A stretch of DNA of 64,000 bases from Rhodococcoides fascians NBRC 12155 = LMG 3623. Its GTDB lineage: Bacteria > Actinomycetota > Actinomycetes > Mycobacteriales > Mycobacteriaceae. The notes beneath the pieces are model-generated. The model saw nothing but the letters and a program-made list of their open reading frames with translations, ran no database searches and was not told the origin of the DNA. A program made the translations under genes and the position numbers. Location of the stretch: positions 154,872-218,871 of the forward strand of contig NZ_BCWW01000011.1 of NCBI RefSeq assembly GCF_001894785.1, given 5' to 3'. Shown in pieces: positions 51,571 through 60,357 of the stretch (position 1 is its first letter; the number at the start of each line of letters is the position of its first letter).

Positions 51571-53033
51571 CGAGAGACCGTCTCGGTCCGCCGCGCTCCA
51601 CCGGTGACGAGATAGAGCCCGGCGGCGATCACGAACGACGCCACCCAGCCGAGTCCGTTGTCACCGATCCAGCTGCCGGACAGCGGTCCGGTGTAGATCA
51701 CGTCGCCGTCCACCGTGATCGCAGTGAACAGGAAGCCCACCACGATTCCCGCCGCCCAGCTCGCGAAGGCGTACCAGTTGACTCCGCCGGTGTACCAGTA
51801 GCGACTGGTGTTGCCCACGTTCATGATCGATGCCGCGTCGTACGTCTTCCGTTTGATCATGTCCGTCATGAACACACCGAGCCATGCCGTCAGAGGTACG
51901 GCGAGAACCGAGATGAAGGTGATGAACGGTCCGTAGAAGCCGTCGGAGATCAGCATGAAATAGATGGCGCCGACGAACGTGACGAAGACGTCGACTCCGA
52001 CCGCATAGACCCGCTTGATCCGGAAACCGAGGGTCAACGTGGTGAGACTGGCCGAATACACCGAAAGATGGTTGGACAACAGCAATCCGCCGAATGCGGT
52101 GATCAGATACGGAACGGCCATCCAGGCCGGCAGAATTTCTCGGATTGCCGCAACCGGATCCGATGCGGACGCAAGGCTGTTGTCGCCTGCCGACAGCAGC
52201 GCGCCGAGTCCGATCAGCAGAACGAGGGGAATTCCGGCTCCGGCCGCGCTGGACAGCACCAACGAGCCGGCTCCCACACTCTTTCGTTGATATCGCGACA
52301 TGTCGGCTCCGGCATTCGCCCAACCGATACCTGTTCCAGCAGCTATGGTTCCGACACCGATGACCATCGCACTGATGGATCCGGCCGGGGTACTGGTCAC
52401 TGCAGTCCAGTCGACGGTGGCGATCAGGAAGATTGCGACGAAGATGTTCAGCGCACCGAAAATCCACGTGGACCAGCGTTGGATGACGAGGATCGCCGCA
52501 TGCCCCAGACCGCTGACCACCAGTGTGAGCACGATGAAGACGACGATGGAGACGATCGTGACGACGGCATGATCCTTCGCGACGCCGGATCCACCGAAGA
52601 TCAGTGTGAAGATCGACAGCAACACGAATGCCGCGGTCGTGGTGTTGACGGTTTCCCAGCCGAGTCGCGACATCAGCGAGACCAGTGTGGGGCCGATGTT
52701 TCCGCGAACCCCGAAGGTGGCTCGCGACAACGTGAGACTCGGTGCCCCGCCACGTTTACCGGCAATCGACACGATTCCAACGATGGCGAACGAACCCGCC
52801 GCGCCCACCAGGGCGACAATCAATGCTTGCCAGATATTCAGACCGGTGAAGACCACCAGGGTAGCCCCGAGCGGTAGACCGAGAATGGAAATGTTCGCGG
52901 CGAACCACACCCAGAACAACTGCAGCGGATTACCGTTGCGCTCGTCGTCCGGGACTGGCTCGATCCCCCGAGTTTCCAGAGACAATACGTCGACTGTCGT
53001 GTCCGATGCAGACGTGGAAGCGGATGAGGTCAT
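51567..53033 (-). CDS. NCS1 purine/pyrimidine-type permease
   Basis: 488 residues with twelve hydrophobic segments. NCS1 signatures are GNPLQLFWVWFAANISILGLP, split after the NPLQLF helix start, and SRATFGVRGNIGPTLVSLMSRLGWE. Later come GWANAGADMSRYQRKSV and the NHLSVYSASLTTLTLG segment. Such carriers bring in cytosine, allantoin, hydantoins, nicotinamide riboside-like or other N-ring compounds with H+ or Na+. It lies between the glycohydrolase and kinase genes, so its cargo should be their substrate. Confidence 0.9.
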   Translation of the reverse strand: MTSSASTSASDTTVDVLSLETRGIEPVPDDERNGNPLQLFWVWFAANISILGLPLGATLVVFTGLNIWQALIVALVGAAGSFAIVGIVSIAGKRGGAPSLTLSRATFGVRGNIGPTLVSLMSRLGWETVNTTTAAFVLLSIFTLIFGGSGVAKDHAVVTIVSIVVFIVLTLVVSGLGHAAILVIQRWSTWIFGALNIFVAIFLIATVDWTAVTSTPAGSISAMVIGVGTIAAGTGIGWANAGADMSRYQRKSVGAGSLVLSSAAGAGIPLVLLIGLGALLSAGDNSLASASDPVAAIREILPAWMAVPYLITAFGGLLLSNHLSVYSASLTTLTLGFRIKRVYAVGVDVFVTFVGAIYFMLISDGFYGPFITFISVLAVPLTAWLGVFMTDMIKRKTYDAASIMNVGNTSRYWYTGGVNWYAFASWAAGIVVGFLFTAITVDGDVIYTGPLSGSWIGDNGLGWVASFVIAAGLYLVTGGARRTETVSR

Positions 53034-53063
53034 GGTTGTGCTCCAAGGGTGAGTCGAACTGTG

Positions 53064-54065
53064 TCAGTTCGTGTTACGGAGAGCAAGCAGTCGGTCGACG
53101 ATGGGCTCCAGATCGAGCTTGTTCACGTCGGTTACCGTTCGTATCGCTTCGCCGGGCCACGCTGCCAGGCCGCCGACGGCACCGCGAATTGCGCCGGCTA
53201 TTGCTGCGATCGTGTCGGTGTCGCCGCCGATGGTGGCGGCTGCCAGTACGACGTCCCAAGGGTCGTCGTACGCAACGGCCAGAGCGAAGGCCGCTACCAC
53301 TGATTCCTGTGACGCGACGGACGTGCCGATGACGTCTGCCACTGTGTCCGTGATGGGCCGGTCGGCGGACTTGCCGACCAGCTCGACTGCCCAACGAATA
53401 CGGGCTGCGATGTTTCCACCGGCGACCCAATATCCCCGGGTGGCCCCCTCGGTGGCGGCGGCGACACCGATGTCGACCGCCTCGTGCAATTCCGCACCCG
53501 CGATCCCGGCGCTGATGGCTCCGGCAACCGCTGCGGCGGAGGCTATTCCGAGTGACGTGTTGTGGGTGACGAAACTGCAACTGTAGATCGCGTCGACGAA
53601 CGGCGCGATACCGCCGTCCAACGATGCCGCAATTGCCGCAGGTGTGATTCGCATGGCCGCACCGTTGGTGCTGCCGAACTTGCCCGCCTCGTTCGGGTCG
53701 GAGCCGTCGAGTATTCGTTCCACAGCTCGCTTGGTGGACGGCCCGAGCAGATCCAAAGATCCGCGCGCGGACATCTCGGACTCCCACGCGATCAAGGCGC
53801 GGGCGAAAGCCGAGGGATCGACCCTACCGTCACCGTCGATGATCAACTGGGCCAACATGATCGCCTGCTCGGTGTCGTCGGTGATCGAGCCCGCCGACAT
53901 GCCGTGCGCGATCCGCTGACGGGGACCGGCGGCGACGAATCCGCGTAGTTGGCCGTAATCCTCAGCAATGTCCCCGCGACACATCGATTGCGTCGGCATT
54001 CCCAGCGCGTCTCCCAGCGCCAGGCCATAGAAAGCCCCGAGGGCGCGATCGCGTGAAGCAGACAT
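53064..54065 (-). CDS. ADP-ribosylglycohydrolase family enzyme
   Basis: 333 residues from the ATG at 54065 (GAGG nine bases upstream; an ATG at 54095 is possible). The binuclear Mg site is visible as SITDDTEQA (Thr62, Asp63, Asp64) and C-terminal IGGDTDTIAAIAGA. GAFYGLALGDALGMP is the usual first helix. The family cleaves N-glycosidic bonds of ADP-ribosylated proteins or, in operons with kinases and permeases, of small nucleosides. Here the neighbours argue for a nucleoside-type N-ribosidase rather than a protein de-ADP-ribosylase. Confidence 0.9.
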   Translation of the reverse strand: MSASRDRALGAFYGLALGDALGMPTQSMCRGDIAEDYGQLRGFVAAGPRQRIAHGMSAGSITDDTEQAIMLAQLIIDGDGRVDPSAFARALIAWESEMSARGSLDLLGPSTKRAVERILDGSDPNEAGKFGSTNGAAMRITPAAIAASLDGGIAPFVDAIYSCSFVTHNTSLGIASAAAVAGAISAGIAGAELHEAVDIGVAAATEGATRGYWVAGGNIAARIRWAVELVGKSADRPITDTVADVIGTSVASQESVVAAFALAVAYDDPWDVVLAAATIGGDTDTIAAIAGAIRGAVGGLAAWPGEAIRTVTDVNKLDLEPIVDRLLALRNTN

Positions 54066-54098
54066 CGAAACAGTCCTCGCAGAGAGTGGGGTCATCGG

Positions 54099-54851
54099 TC
54101 AGGAATTGAAAGTGAGATGGAGCCGAAATCGGTCGGGCGCGAGCAGGCTGACGACCTTCTCGACGAACCGACCCGACGCGTCTCGACTGACACGAATGCT
54201 GTGCAGGTACGGGGTGCCCACCGGCACTTCGAGAACGGCTGCATCGGCCGCGTCGACGGGAACCACCGAGACCCATTGCTCGCCGCTGGCAGCCACGAGC
54301 CCCGCAGACCTCAAGGTTGCCGTCAGCGATTCTTCTACCAATCCGTTCTCGGGCAGGTCCGCAAGCGAACCGAGCGCCGGAACACGGCTACGCTCCAGCG
54401 ACACCGGTCGCCCGTCGACCACGTGCCGCACTCGGTCGACGGCAACGAAGTTCAACGTGGAAGTTCCGGCCTCGGCTGCCAACTCGGGGTCGACGATGCG
54501 CTCGACCCGGAGAGTGCGGGTGTGCATCTCGACGCCCGCGGAGGACAGGGCCCGCGCCCATCCGTCCGCAGTCTCGATCTGATGACCATCGAAGGTGACG
54601 AGTGATCCTATGCCGCTTCGCTTTTGGATGAGGTTCTGTTCTTCCAATTCGCTGAGCGCCGATCGGATGGTTCCGCGACTGACCGAGAACTCGCGGGCAA
54701 GGTCGTTCTCTCCGGGCAAGAACGAGCCTGAGGGGATGTCGCCGGACTCGATGGTGCTCTTGAGCGAGGCGAGTACCTGTTGGCGCTTGTGCCGTGCGCG
54801 TTCCGGTGTGCGCTGAGTCATAGCGGGCTCGGTCATGTCAGTACCGTACAT
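54099..54851 (-). CDS. GntR-family regulator with UTRA domain
   Basis: 250 residues (ATG at 54836 is an alternative start). N-terminal winged helix: LKSTIESGDIPSGSFLPGEN, EFSVSRGTIRSALSELEEQN, LIQKRSGIGSLV. The C-terminal UTRA ligand domain has LNFVAVDRVRHVVDGRPVSLERSRVP. HutC-type members sense sugar-phosphates or pathway intermediates. First gene of the operon with the glycohydrolase, permease and kinase, and a dyad sits just upstream, so it is probably autoregulated and controls the whole operon. Equivalent in position to YegW. Confidence 0.9.
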   Translation of the reverse strand: MYGTDMTEPAMTQRTPERARHKRQQVLASLKSTIESGDIPSGSFLPGENDLAREFSVSRGTIRSALSELEEQNLIQKRSGIGSLVTFDGHQIETADGWARALSSAGVEMHTRTLRVERIVDPELAAEAGTSTLNFVAVDRVRHVVDGRPVSLERSRVPALGSLADLPENGLVEESLTATLRSAGLVAASGEQWVSVVPVDAADAAVLEVPVGTPYLHSIRVSRDASGRFVEKVVSLLAPDRFRLHLTFNS

Positions 54852-54857
54852 CCCAAG

Positions 54858-54884
54858 AATGAACCTGTACAGAGCCTGTTCATT
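54858..54884. promoter_or_regulatory. Candidate GntR/UTRA operator
   Basis: AATGAAC and GTTCATT form a perfect inverted pair 13 bases apart, and CTGTACAG, an 8-bp palindrome, lies inside. It starts seven bases upstream of the GntR start. CTGTACAG-like cores are typical for HutC-type GntR proteins. Confidence 0.5.
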
Positions 54885-55119
54885 TGAATGTCGCCATCGG
54901 CAGACAGCACGTCAGGACAGCCCCAGTCTTCGATGAGTGCTGGCAGGAATTTCGCCACGTGACGGAGATCGCGTCGGGCCTCTACCTGGGCTTTGCTCTT
55001 GCGGTAGCGATCGCGCTGCACTTCTATGTTTCGTACACCCTCGGCGCCGGGAAGGCGTCGAGAATGCGCACAGGGCACATCGACCCCGAGGCGCGCTACT
55101 ACATCCGAGGAGGAAAACT
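54885..55119. other. Gap between GntR and pyruvate oxidase genes
   Basis: 235 bases. Open frames exist but have no recognised product or convincing ribosome site. It must hold the promoter of the pyruvate oxidase gene, and GAGGAGGAAAA just before 55120 is that gene's ribosome site. Confidence 0.5.
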
Positions 55120-56871
55120 ATGTCCACCACAGTGGCCGATCAACTCGTTCGCGGACTCGTCGACGCCGGAGTTCGGCGCATCTACGGAATCGTCGGCGAC
55201 AGTCTCAACCCGGTGGTCGACGCGGTGCGTCGGACCGGAGGGTCGGCCAAGGGCGGCATCGACTGGATCCATGTTCGCCACGAGGAAGCTGCGGCGTTCG
55301 CGGCATCGGCGGACGCGCAGACCACCGGCACCCTCGCCGTGTGCGCCGGCTCCTGCGGACCGGGTAACCTGCATCTGATCAACGGACTGTTCGACGCACA
55401 CCGTTCCGGCGCACCGGTTCTCGCGATCGCATCCCACATTCCCAGCAGCGAGATCGGGTCGGGGTACTTCCAGGAGACGCATCCCGATCGCCTGTTCGTC
55501 GAATGCTCGCTGTACAACGAGTTCGTCTCCACCGCCGAGCAAGCACCGCGCGTCTTCCGCGCCGCGATCAACGCAGCGATCACCGGCGGCGGAGTATCGG
55601 TGGTGACGCTCCCCGGTGACATCGCCGAGCTGTCCGCTGCCGGCGCAATGGATCCCATCGCCATTCCGTCGACTCCCGTCGTCACTCCGCCCGCCGCCGA
55701 CATCCAACAGCTGGCCGACGCCATCAACAATGCCGAGAAGGTCGCGATCTTCGCCGGCTACGGCGTCAAGGGTGCCCATGACGAGGTCGTCGCATTCGCC
55801 GACACCATCGGCGCTCCCGTCGGACATTCGTTGCGCGGCAAGGAGTTCATCCAGTACGACAACCCGTACGACGTCGGCATGACCGGCCTGCTCGGCTACG
55901 GAGCTGCGCACGCCGGTATCCACGACGCGGATCTGTTGATCCTGCTCGGCACCGACTTTCCGTACCAACAGTTTCTTCCCGAGGATGTCGCGACCGCGCA
56001 GATCGACATCGATCCGACCAAGTTGGGCCGCCGTACTTCGGTGAAGTACCCCATCCACGGAGACGTGAGTGCAACTCTGAACGCGTTGGCTCCGTTGGTC
56101 ACTCGCAAGACCGATCGCCGCTACGCAGAGAAGTGGTTGGACAAGCACAACGACCTGATGGGCAAGACAGTCGGCGCGTACACCCGCAATGCCGAGAAGC
56201 TCGTGCCGATCCATCCCGAGTTCGCCGCGTCCGTGCTCGACGATCTGGCCGACGACGATGCCGTGTTCACCACCGACACCGGTATGTGCAACGTGTGGAC
56301 CGCCCGATACATCAACCCCACCGGCAGAAGAGCTTTCGTCGCCTCGATGCTGCACGGCTCGATGGCCAACGCGCTACCGCACGCCATCGGGGCGCAGTTC
56401 GCACACCCGGGCCGTCAGGTCGTCTCCATCTCGGGTGACGGTGGATTCTCCATGATGCTCTCCGAACTCCTCACCGTGGCGATGTACAAGTTGCCGGTGA
56501 AGATCGTCATGTTCGACAACTCGACCCTGGGCATGGTCAAGGCCGAGATGCTCGTCGACGGACTCCCCGACTTCGGTGTAGACGTGCCACAGGTCGACTA
56601 CACCGGAATCGCCAAGGCTGCGGGCATTCACGCGCAGCGCGTCGACCAGCCGGGTGATATTCGCGGCGCACTCGAAACCGCGTTCGCCACGGACGGGCCC
56701 GCCCTGGTGCAACTGATCACCGATCCGCTGGCACTGTCGGTTCCGCCGACTCTCACCGGCGAGCAGCTCAAGGGCTTCGCGCTCGCGATGAGCAAGGTGG
56801 TCCTGAACGGCGGTGTAGGAGAAGCAGTTCGGATGGCGAAGTCGAACCTGCGTAACGTTCCGCGCCCCTGA
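55120..56871 (+). CDS. poxB: Pyruvate oxidase/dehydrogenase-type TPP enzyme
   Basis: 583 residues from the ATG at 55120, preceded by GAGGAGG. Three TPP-family domains: N-terminal RRIYGIVGDSLNPVVDAV with the catalytic Glu in HVRHEEAAAFAASAD; a middle FAD-type domain (KVAIFAGYGVKGA); and C-terminal TPP motif SISGDGGFSMMLSELLTV through FDNSTLGMVKAEM. The order and length match PoxB (pyruvate to acetate plus CO2, passing electrons to quinone). The short C-terminus and lack of a lipid-binding helix as long as in E. coli leave the acceptor open. Monocistronic, with a terminator. Confidence 0.87.
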   Translation: MSTTVADQLVRGLVDAGVRRIYGIVGDSLNPVVDAVRRTGGSAKGGIDWIHVRHEEAAAFAASADAQTTGTLAVCAGSCGPGNLHLINGLFDAHRSGAPVLAIASHIPSSEIGSGYFQETHPDRLFVECSLYNEFVSTAEQAPRVFRAAINAAITGGGVSVVTLPGDIAELSAAGAMDPIAIPSTPVVTPPAADIQQLADAINNAEKVAIFAGYGVKGAHDEVVAFADTIGAPVGHSLRGKEFIQYDNPYDVGMTGLLGYGAAHAGIHDADLLILLGTDFPYQQFLPEDVATAQIDIDPTKLGRRTSVKYPIHGDVSATLNALAPLVTRKTDRRYAEKWLDKHNDLMGKTVGAYTRNAEKLVPIHPEFAASVLDDLADDDAVFTTDTGMCNVWTARYINPTGRRAFVASMLHGSMANALPHAIGAQFAHPGRQVVSISGDGGFSMMLSELLTVAMYKLPVKIVMFDNSTLGMVKAEMLVDGLPDFGVDVPQVDYTGIAKAAGIHAQRVDQPGDIRGALETAFATDGPALVQLITDPLALSVPPTLTGEQLKGFALAMSKVVLNGGVGEAVRMAKSNLRNVPRP

Positions 56872-56881
56872 TCCAGATACG

Positions 56882-56912
56882 GCACCGGTGGTACGGCCTG
56901 TACCACCGGTGC
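56882..56912. terminator. Bidirectional hairpin terminator
   Basis: GCACCGGTGGTAC pairs perfectly with GTACCACCGGTGC around a 5-base loop. It starts 11 bases past the pyruvate oxidase stop and ends seven bases from the stop of the convergent carboxylesterase. A 13-bp stem serves both. Confidence 0.82.
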
Positions 56913-56918
56913 TGTCGT

Positions 56919-58397
56919 CTACCGGATCTTGTCCCACAGCTCCCGCTGCGCCGCACGAGGATCCTGCACCGAAGCCGACTCCTCGTCGAACGTCATGACC
57001 GTTCGCTCCGACCCGTACGGGGCCCAGCCCGGATCGCCTGCCGTGACGAAGTCCACCCAGGCGCGGTGAGTCCGGTCGGCGAGTTTCTGCGGAGGGTTCG
57101 GCCCGAGGAGCAAACCTCCGGTGCCCTCGGCGAGGTTGTCGAAGACGAACGGGATCTCGATTGCGTGGCAGGCACCCAGCTTGCCCTCGTACGACGGTGA
57201 CGGCCAGGCGAATTCGTACATATACGTCGCGGAACCCGAACGAGCCTCGGCAATACGGATGACAGGAATTCGGAAGAACCAGTCGGTCATCGCGGCCATC
57301 ATGACCTCACCTGCGGTGGCGTCGGGTGTGTCGGCGCGGTAGAGCTCGAGCACCCGGTCCGCGTCGGCACCCATGCCCGCCATGGCCATTCGCAGCAGAT
57401 TCTCGTCGATGTGCCGGAACACCCCGCTGGGTACGAAGAACAGCGCATGTTCGTCGGAGTTGGATCCGACCATGATCTCGACGTCTGCGGTGGAGCCGGC
57501 GGCGATCGCATCGATCGGCCGGGCCGGCACCACGTCCCCGTCGATGTGCGGTTCGTACGCCATGACATTGAGGACCAGCTCGCCCCACAGACGCGGATCG
57601 GGTTGCTTGGCAATACGATTCGACAGCGCAGTCTGCGCGGCCGTCAAGTCCGCCACCGGCACCGAACCGAAACCGTCGACGGTGGGTTCCACACCGAGGT
57701 CCGACGCCAACGCCGCGGTGACCTTCTTCGCGGTCTCCTCCGTCAGTACGTGGTGCCCGCCGCCGCTCTGCAGGATGGCGCGGCGGAACAGCCCCTTCGC
57801 GCGTGGCATCGACAGCAGCGTGCCCACACTCATCGCGCCCGCCGACTCCCCCGCAATCGTCACCTGAGCGGGGTCGCCGCCGAACGCCGTAATGTTGGCG
57901 GCCACCCATTCGAGCGCCGCAACCTGATCCAGCAGACCGCGGTTGGCGGGCGCTCCGTCGATCGCCAGGAATCCGTCGACGCCCAATCGGTAGTTGATGG
58001 TGACGCACACGATTCCGTCGCGGGCGAACGCGGTGCCGTCGTACGTGGGTACCGCGCCGCTGCCGTTGGTGAACGAACCACCGTGAATCCATACCAGTAC
58101 CGGCAAGCCCGCAGCCTCGACGTCGGGCGTCCAGACATTCAAGTTCAGGCAATCGTCTCCGTCGATCGCCACCTCGGACAGAATCTGGTCGATCGGGCTG
58201 GGAAATCCGGGCTTGGGAGCCGTCGGGCCGAATTCGGTGGCCTGCCGGACGCCCTCCCACGACTCGGGTTGCTGTGGTGCCTGAAAGCGGTGTGCACCGA
58301 AGGGCGGTGCTGCGTACGGGATTCCCTTGAAGGCGCTCACCCCCGCAACTGTGCGACCACTGAGTTTCCCTTGCGCGACCTCTACGACCGGGTTCAT
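56919..58397 (-). CDS. Type B carboxylesterase
   Basis: 492 residues. FKGIPYAAPPFGAHRF, DGDDCLNLNVWTP and VLVWIHGGSFTNGSG (oxyanion loop) lead to the nucleophile elbow TIAGESAGAMSVG with catalytic Ser. The acid is in a SNSDEHALFF context and the His in LGACHAIEIPFVF. Such enzymes hydrolyse carboxylic esters broadly; para-nitrobenzyl-esterase type. No signal peptide, so cytoplasmic. Transcribed away from the TerD gene. Confidence 0.9.
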   Translation of the reverse strand: MNPVVEVAQGKLSGRTVAGVSAFKGIPYAAPPFGAHRFQAPQQPESWEGVRQATEFGPTAPKPGFPSPIDQILSEVAIDGDDCLNLNVWTPDVEAAGLPVLVWIHGGSFTNGSGAVPTYDGTAFARDGIVCVTINYRLGVDGFLAIDGAPANRGLLDQVAALEWVAANITAFGGDPAQVTIAGESAGAMSVGTLLSMPRAKGLFRRAILQSGGGHHVLTEETAKKVTAALASDLGVEPTVDGFGSVPVADLTAAQTALSNRIAKQPDPRLWGELVLNVMAYEPHIDGDVVPARPIDAIAAGSTADVEIMVGSNSDEHALFFVPSGVFRHIDENLLRMAMAGMGADADRVLELYRADTPDATAGEVMMAAMTDWFFRIPVIRIAEARSGSATYMYEFAWPSPSYEGKLGACHAIEIPFVFDNLAEGTGGLLLGPNPPQKLADRTHRAWVDFVTAGDPGWAPYGSERTVMTFDEESASVQDPRAAQRELWDKIR

Positions 58398-58537
58398 CGG
58401 TTCCTTTCGGTTTCGAACGTGAGAACTCCATAGTGCACGCCCGGCCCACGTCGTCGACTCCGGTTGCGGTTATTCTCGACGGACCGCCCAAACCGGACAT
58501 CGCGATCCGGAACTCGACCGTTTCGGAAGGCTCCACG

Positions 58538-59230
58538 ATGGCCATCGACTACACCCGCAAGCCCTCCCAGCCAGCCCAGCCCGCCGCGTCGGTCAACCTG
58601 AGCAAGGTGACGCTGTCCAAGGCGTCGCCCTCCATCAGTTTGACCAAGTCCGGCGAGAAGCAGGGGTCGATGCGGGTGAATCTCAACTGGTCGAGCGGCG
58701 CACCTGCCGCGCAACCGAAGAAGAAAGGCTTTCTGGCGAAGCTGGCCGCCGCGTCGTACGGCACCGGAGGAGTGGACCTCGACCTCGGCTGCCTCTACGA
58801 GCTGCGCGACGGTTCCAAGGGCGTCGTTCAGGCACTGGGAAACAGCTTCGGTTCGTTGCAGCAGGCGCCGTTCATCGCGCTCGACGGCGACGACCGGTCG
58901 GGTTCGGTCAGCGGCGGCGAGAACATGCATATCAATCTCGCCGACCCCGACAAATTCACGCGCATTCTGATCTTCGCGATGATCTACGACGGCGCACCCA
59001 ACTGGGCTGCGGTCGACGGCGTGGTGACCCTGTATCCCACCAGCGGCCCGCAGGTGGAGGTTCGCCTGGACTCGGCCGAGAACTCGGCACGGATCTGCTC
59101 GATCGCGTTGCTGCAGAACACGTCCGCCGGGATCACCGTGACGCGCGAGGTGGAGTACATCCAGGGCAGCCAAGCCGATCTCGACAAGAAGTACGGCTGG
59201 GGAATGAAGTGGGCTGCCGGCCGAAAGTGA
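58538..59230 (+). CDS. TerD-family protein
   Basis: 230 residues from the ATG at 58538 (GGAAGG upstream). After a 50-residue N-terminal segment rich in Pro/Ser/Lys comes a TerD-type domain: MRVNLNWSSG, VDLDLGCLYELRDG, ALDGDDRSGSVSGGENMHI, and FAMIYDGAPNWAAVDGVV. The acidic GDD and D-rich loops bind Ca2+. Related proteins act in tellurite, stress and phage-defence settings. No other ter genes lie nearby. Two bases from the convergent dinB gene. Confidence 0.87.
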   Translation: MAIDYTRKPSQPAQPAASVNLSKVTLSKASPSISLTKSGEKQGSMRVNLNWSSGAPAAQPKKKGFLAKLAAASYGTGGVDLDLGCLYELRDGSKGVVQALGNSFGSLQQAPFIALDGDDRSGSVSGGENMHINLADPDKFTRILIFAMIYDGAPNWAAVDGVVTLYPTSGPQVEVRLDSAENSARICSIALLQNTSAGITVTREVEYIQGSQADLDKKYGWGMKWAAGRK

Positions 59231-59231
59231 C

Positions 59232-60323
59232 CTAGGACGCTGGTTTCGGTTGCGGCGGAACCATTTCCAGTCGCACACCGATCAAGCGAACCTCTCGACT
59301 GTGGTCGAGCCGGTCCACCAGGGCCACCGCGGCCGACGTGAGAGTCGCTGCATCGAAGGTTGGCGGGCCCGCGATCGGCGCGCTGACGGTATGCGTCTCG
59401 AACGGGGCATACCGGATCTTCAATGCTGCGCGGACCGCAGGCCGGTTCTCGCTTTCGATGTCTGCGAGCACCTTCGACGTCAAATTCGCGACCTCGTCCC
59501 TGATCACGGTCCAGTCGGCGACGTTGGTTTGGAACGTGACTTCCCGACTGTGTGATCGCGCGACCCACGGTTCGGACGTCACCGGAGACAGCTCGATCCC
59601 CCGCCCCTTCGTACCGAGCCACGGCCCGGTCTTCGGCCCGAACGCCGCGGCAAGGTCTGCGTCGTCCGCATCGGCCAATTCACGGACGGTGGTGATACCG
59701 AGTGCAGCAAGCCGGGTGGAGATCTTCTTGCCGATCCCCCACAGCGCATCGGTGCCGCGCTCTCCCATCACCTCGTACCAATTGTCCTGGGTGAGTTGGT
59801 AGATACCCTGAGGCTTGTCGAAATCGGTGGCGATCTTCGCTCGAAGCTTGTTGTCCCCGATCCCGACCGAGCAATGCAGCCCGGTCGCATCGAACACCGC
59901 GTCGTGCACGGTCCTGGCGAATGTCCTCGGATCGTCGGTCTCGACGCCCAGGAAGGCCTCGTCCCAGCCGATCACCTCCACCACCACCCCGAGGGAACGC
60001 AGCGTGTCCATCACCGTCGCCGACGCCTCGTCGTATGCCGGCTTGTCGACGGGAAGAAAGACGGCGTCGGGAATCTTCTTCGCTGCGATCCGCAGCGGCA
60101 TTCCGGATCCGACGCCCTTCGCCCGCGCCTCGTAGGACGCCGTCGACACCACCCCACGCTCGGTCGGATCTCCCCTGCCGCCGACCACGACGGCTTTGCC
60201 CACGAGGTCGGGGTTCCTCAGCACCTCGACCGCCGCGATGAATTGGTCGAGATCGACGTGCAGTACCCAGCGCCGCCGAGTGGCATCGGTCGACGCATGC
60301 TCGGTCGAGGTGGTCCCGGTCAT
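59232..60323 (-). CDS. dinB: DNA polymerase IV (Y-family)
   Basis: 363 residues from the ATG at 60323; another in-frame ATG lies two codons upstream. HVDLDQFIAAVEVLRNPDL carries the first metal Asp, VEVIGWDEAFLGV the Asp-Glu pair, and GIGDNKLRAKIATDFDKP the palm. ALWGIGKKISTRLAALGI is the helix-hairpin-helix. The steric-gate position in DLDQFIAAVE reads F. No C-terminal clamp motif is obvious. It does error-prone lesion bypass. No LexA box is evident just upstream. Confidence 0.92.
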   Translation of the reverse strand: MTGTTSTEHASTDATRRRWVLHVDLDQFIAAVEVLRNPDLVGKAVVVGGRGDPTERGVVSTASYEARAKGVGSGMPLRIAAKKIPDAVFLPVDKPAYDEASATVMDTLRSLGVVVEVIGWDEAFLGVETDDPRTFARTVHDAVFDATGLHCSVGIGDNKLRAKIATDFDKPQGIYQLTQDNWYEVMGERGTDALWGIGKKISTRLAALGITTVRELADADDADLAAAFGPKTGPWLGTKGRGIELSPVTSEPWVARSHSREVTFQTNVADWTVIRDEVANLTSKVLADIESENRPAVRAALKIRYAPFETHTVSAPIAGPPTFDAATLTSAAVALVDRLDHSREVRLIGVRLEMVPPQPKPAS

Positions 60324-60357
60324 GGTCACCAGTGTGCCCGTGGTGTCTCATGGCGCA

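Noticed and set aside
54884..55119. Small open frames between GntR and pyruvate oxidase
   Set aside because: One includes a hydrophobic run, but all lack a ribosome site and known similarity, and the region must hold promoters.
58538..59230. Tellurite-resistance or ter-type defence cluster
   Set aside because: Only a single TerD-family gene is present; flanking genes are a carboxylesterase and dinB.
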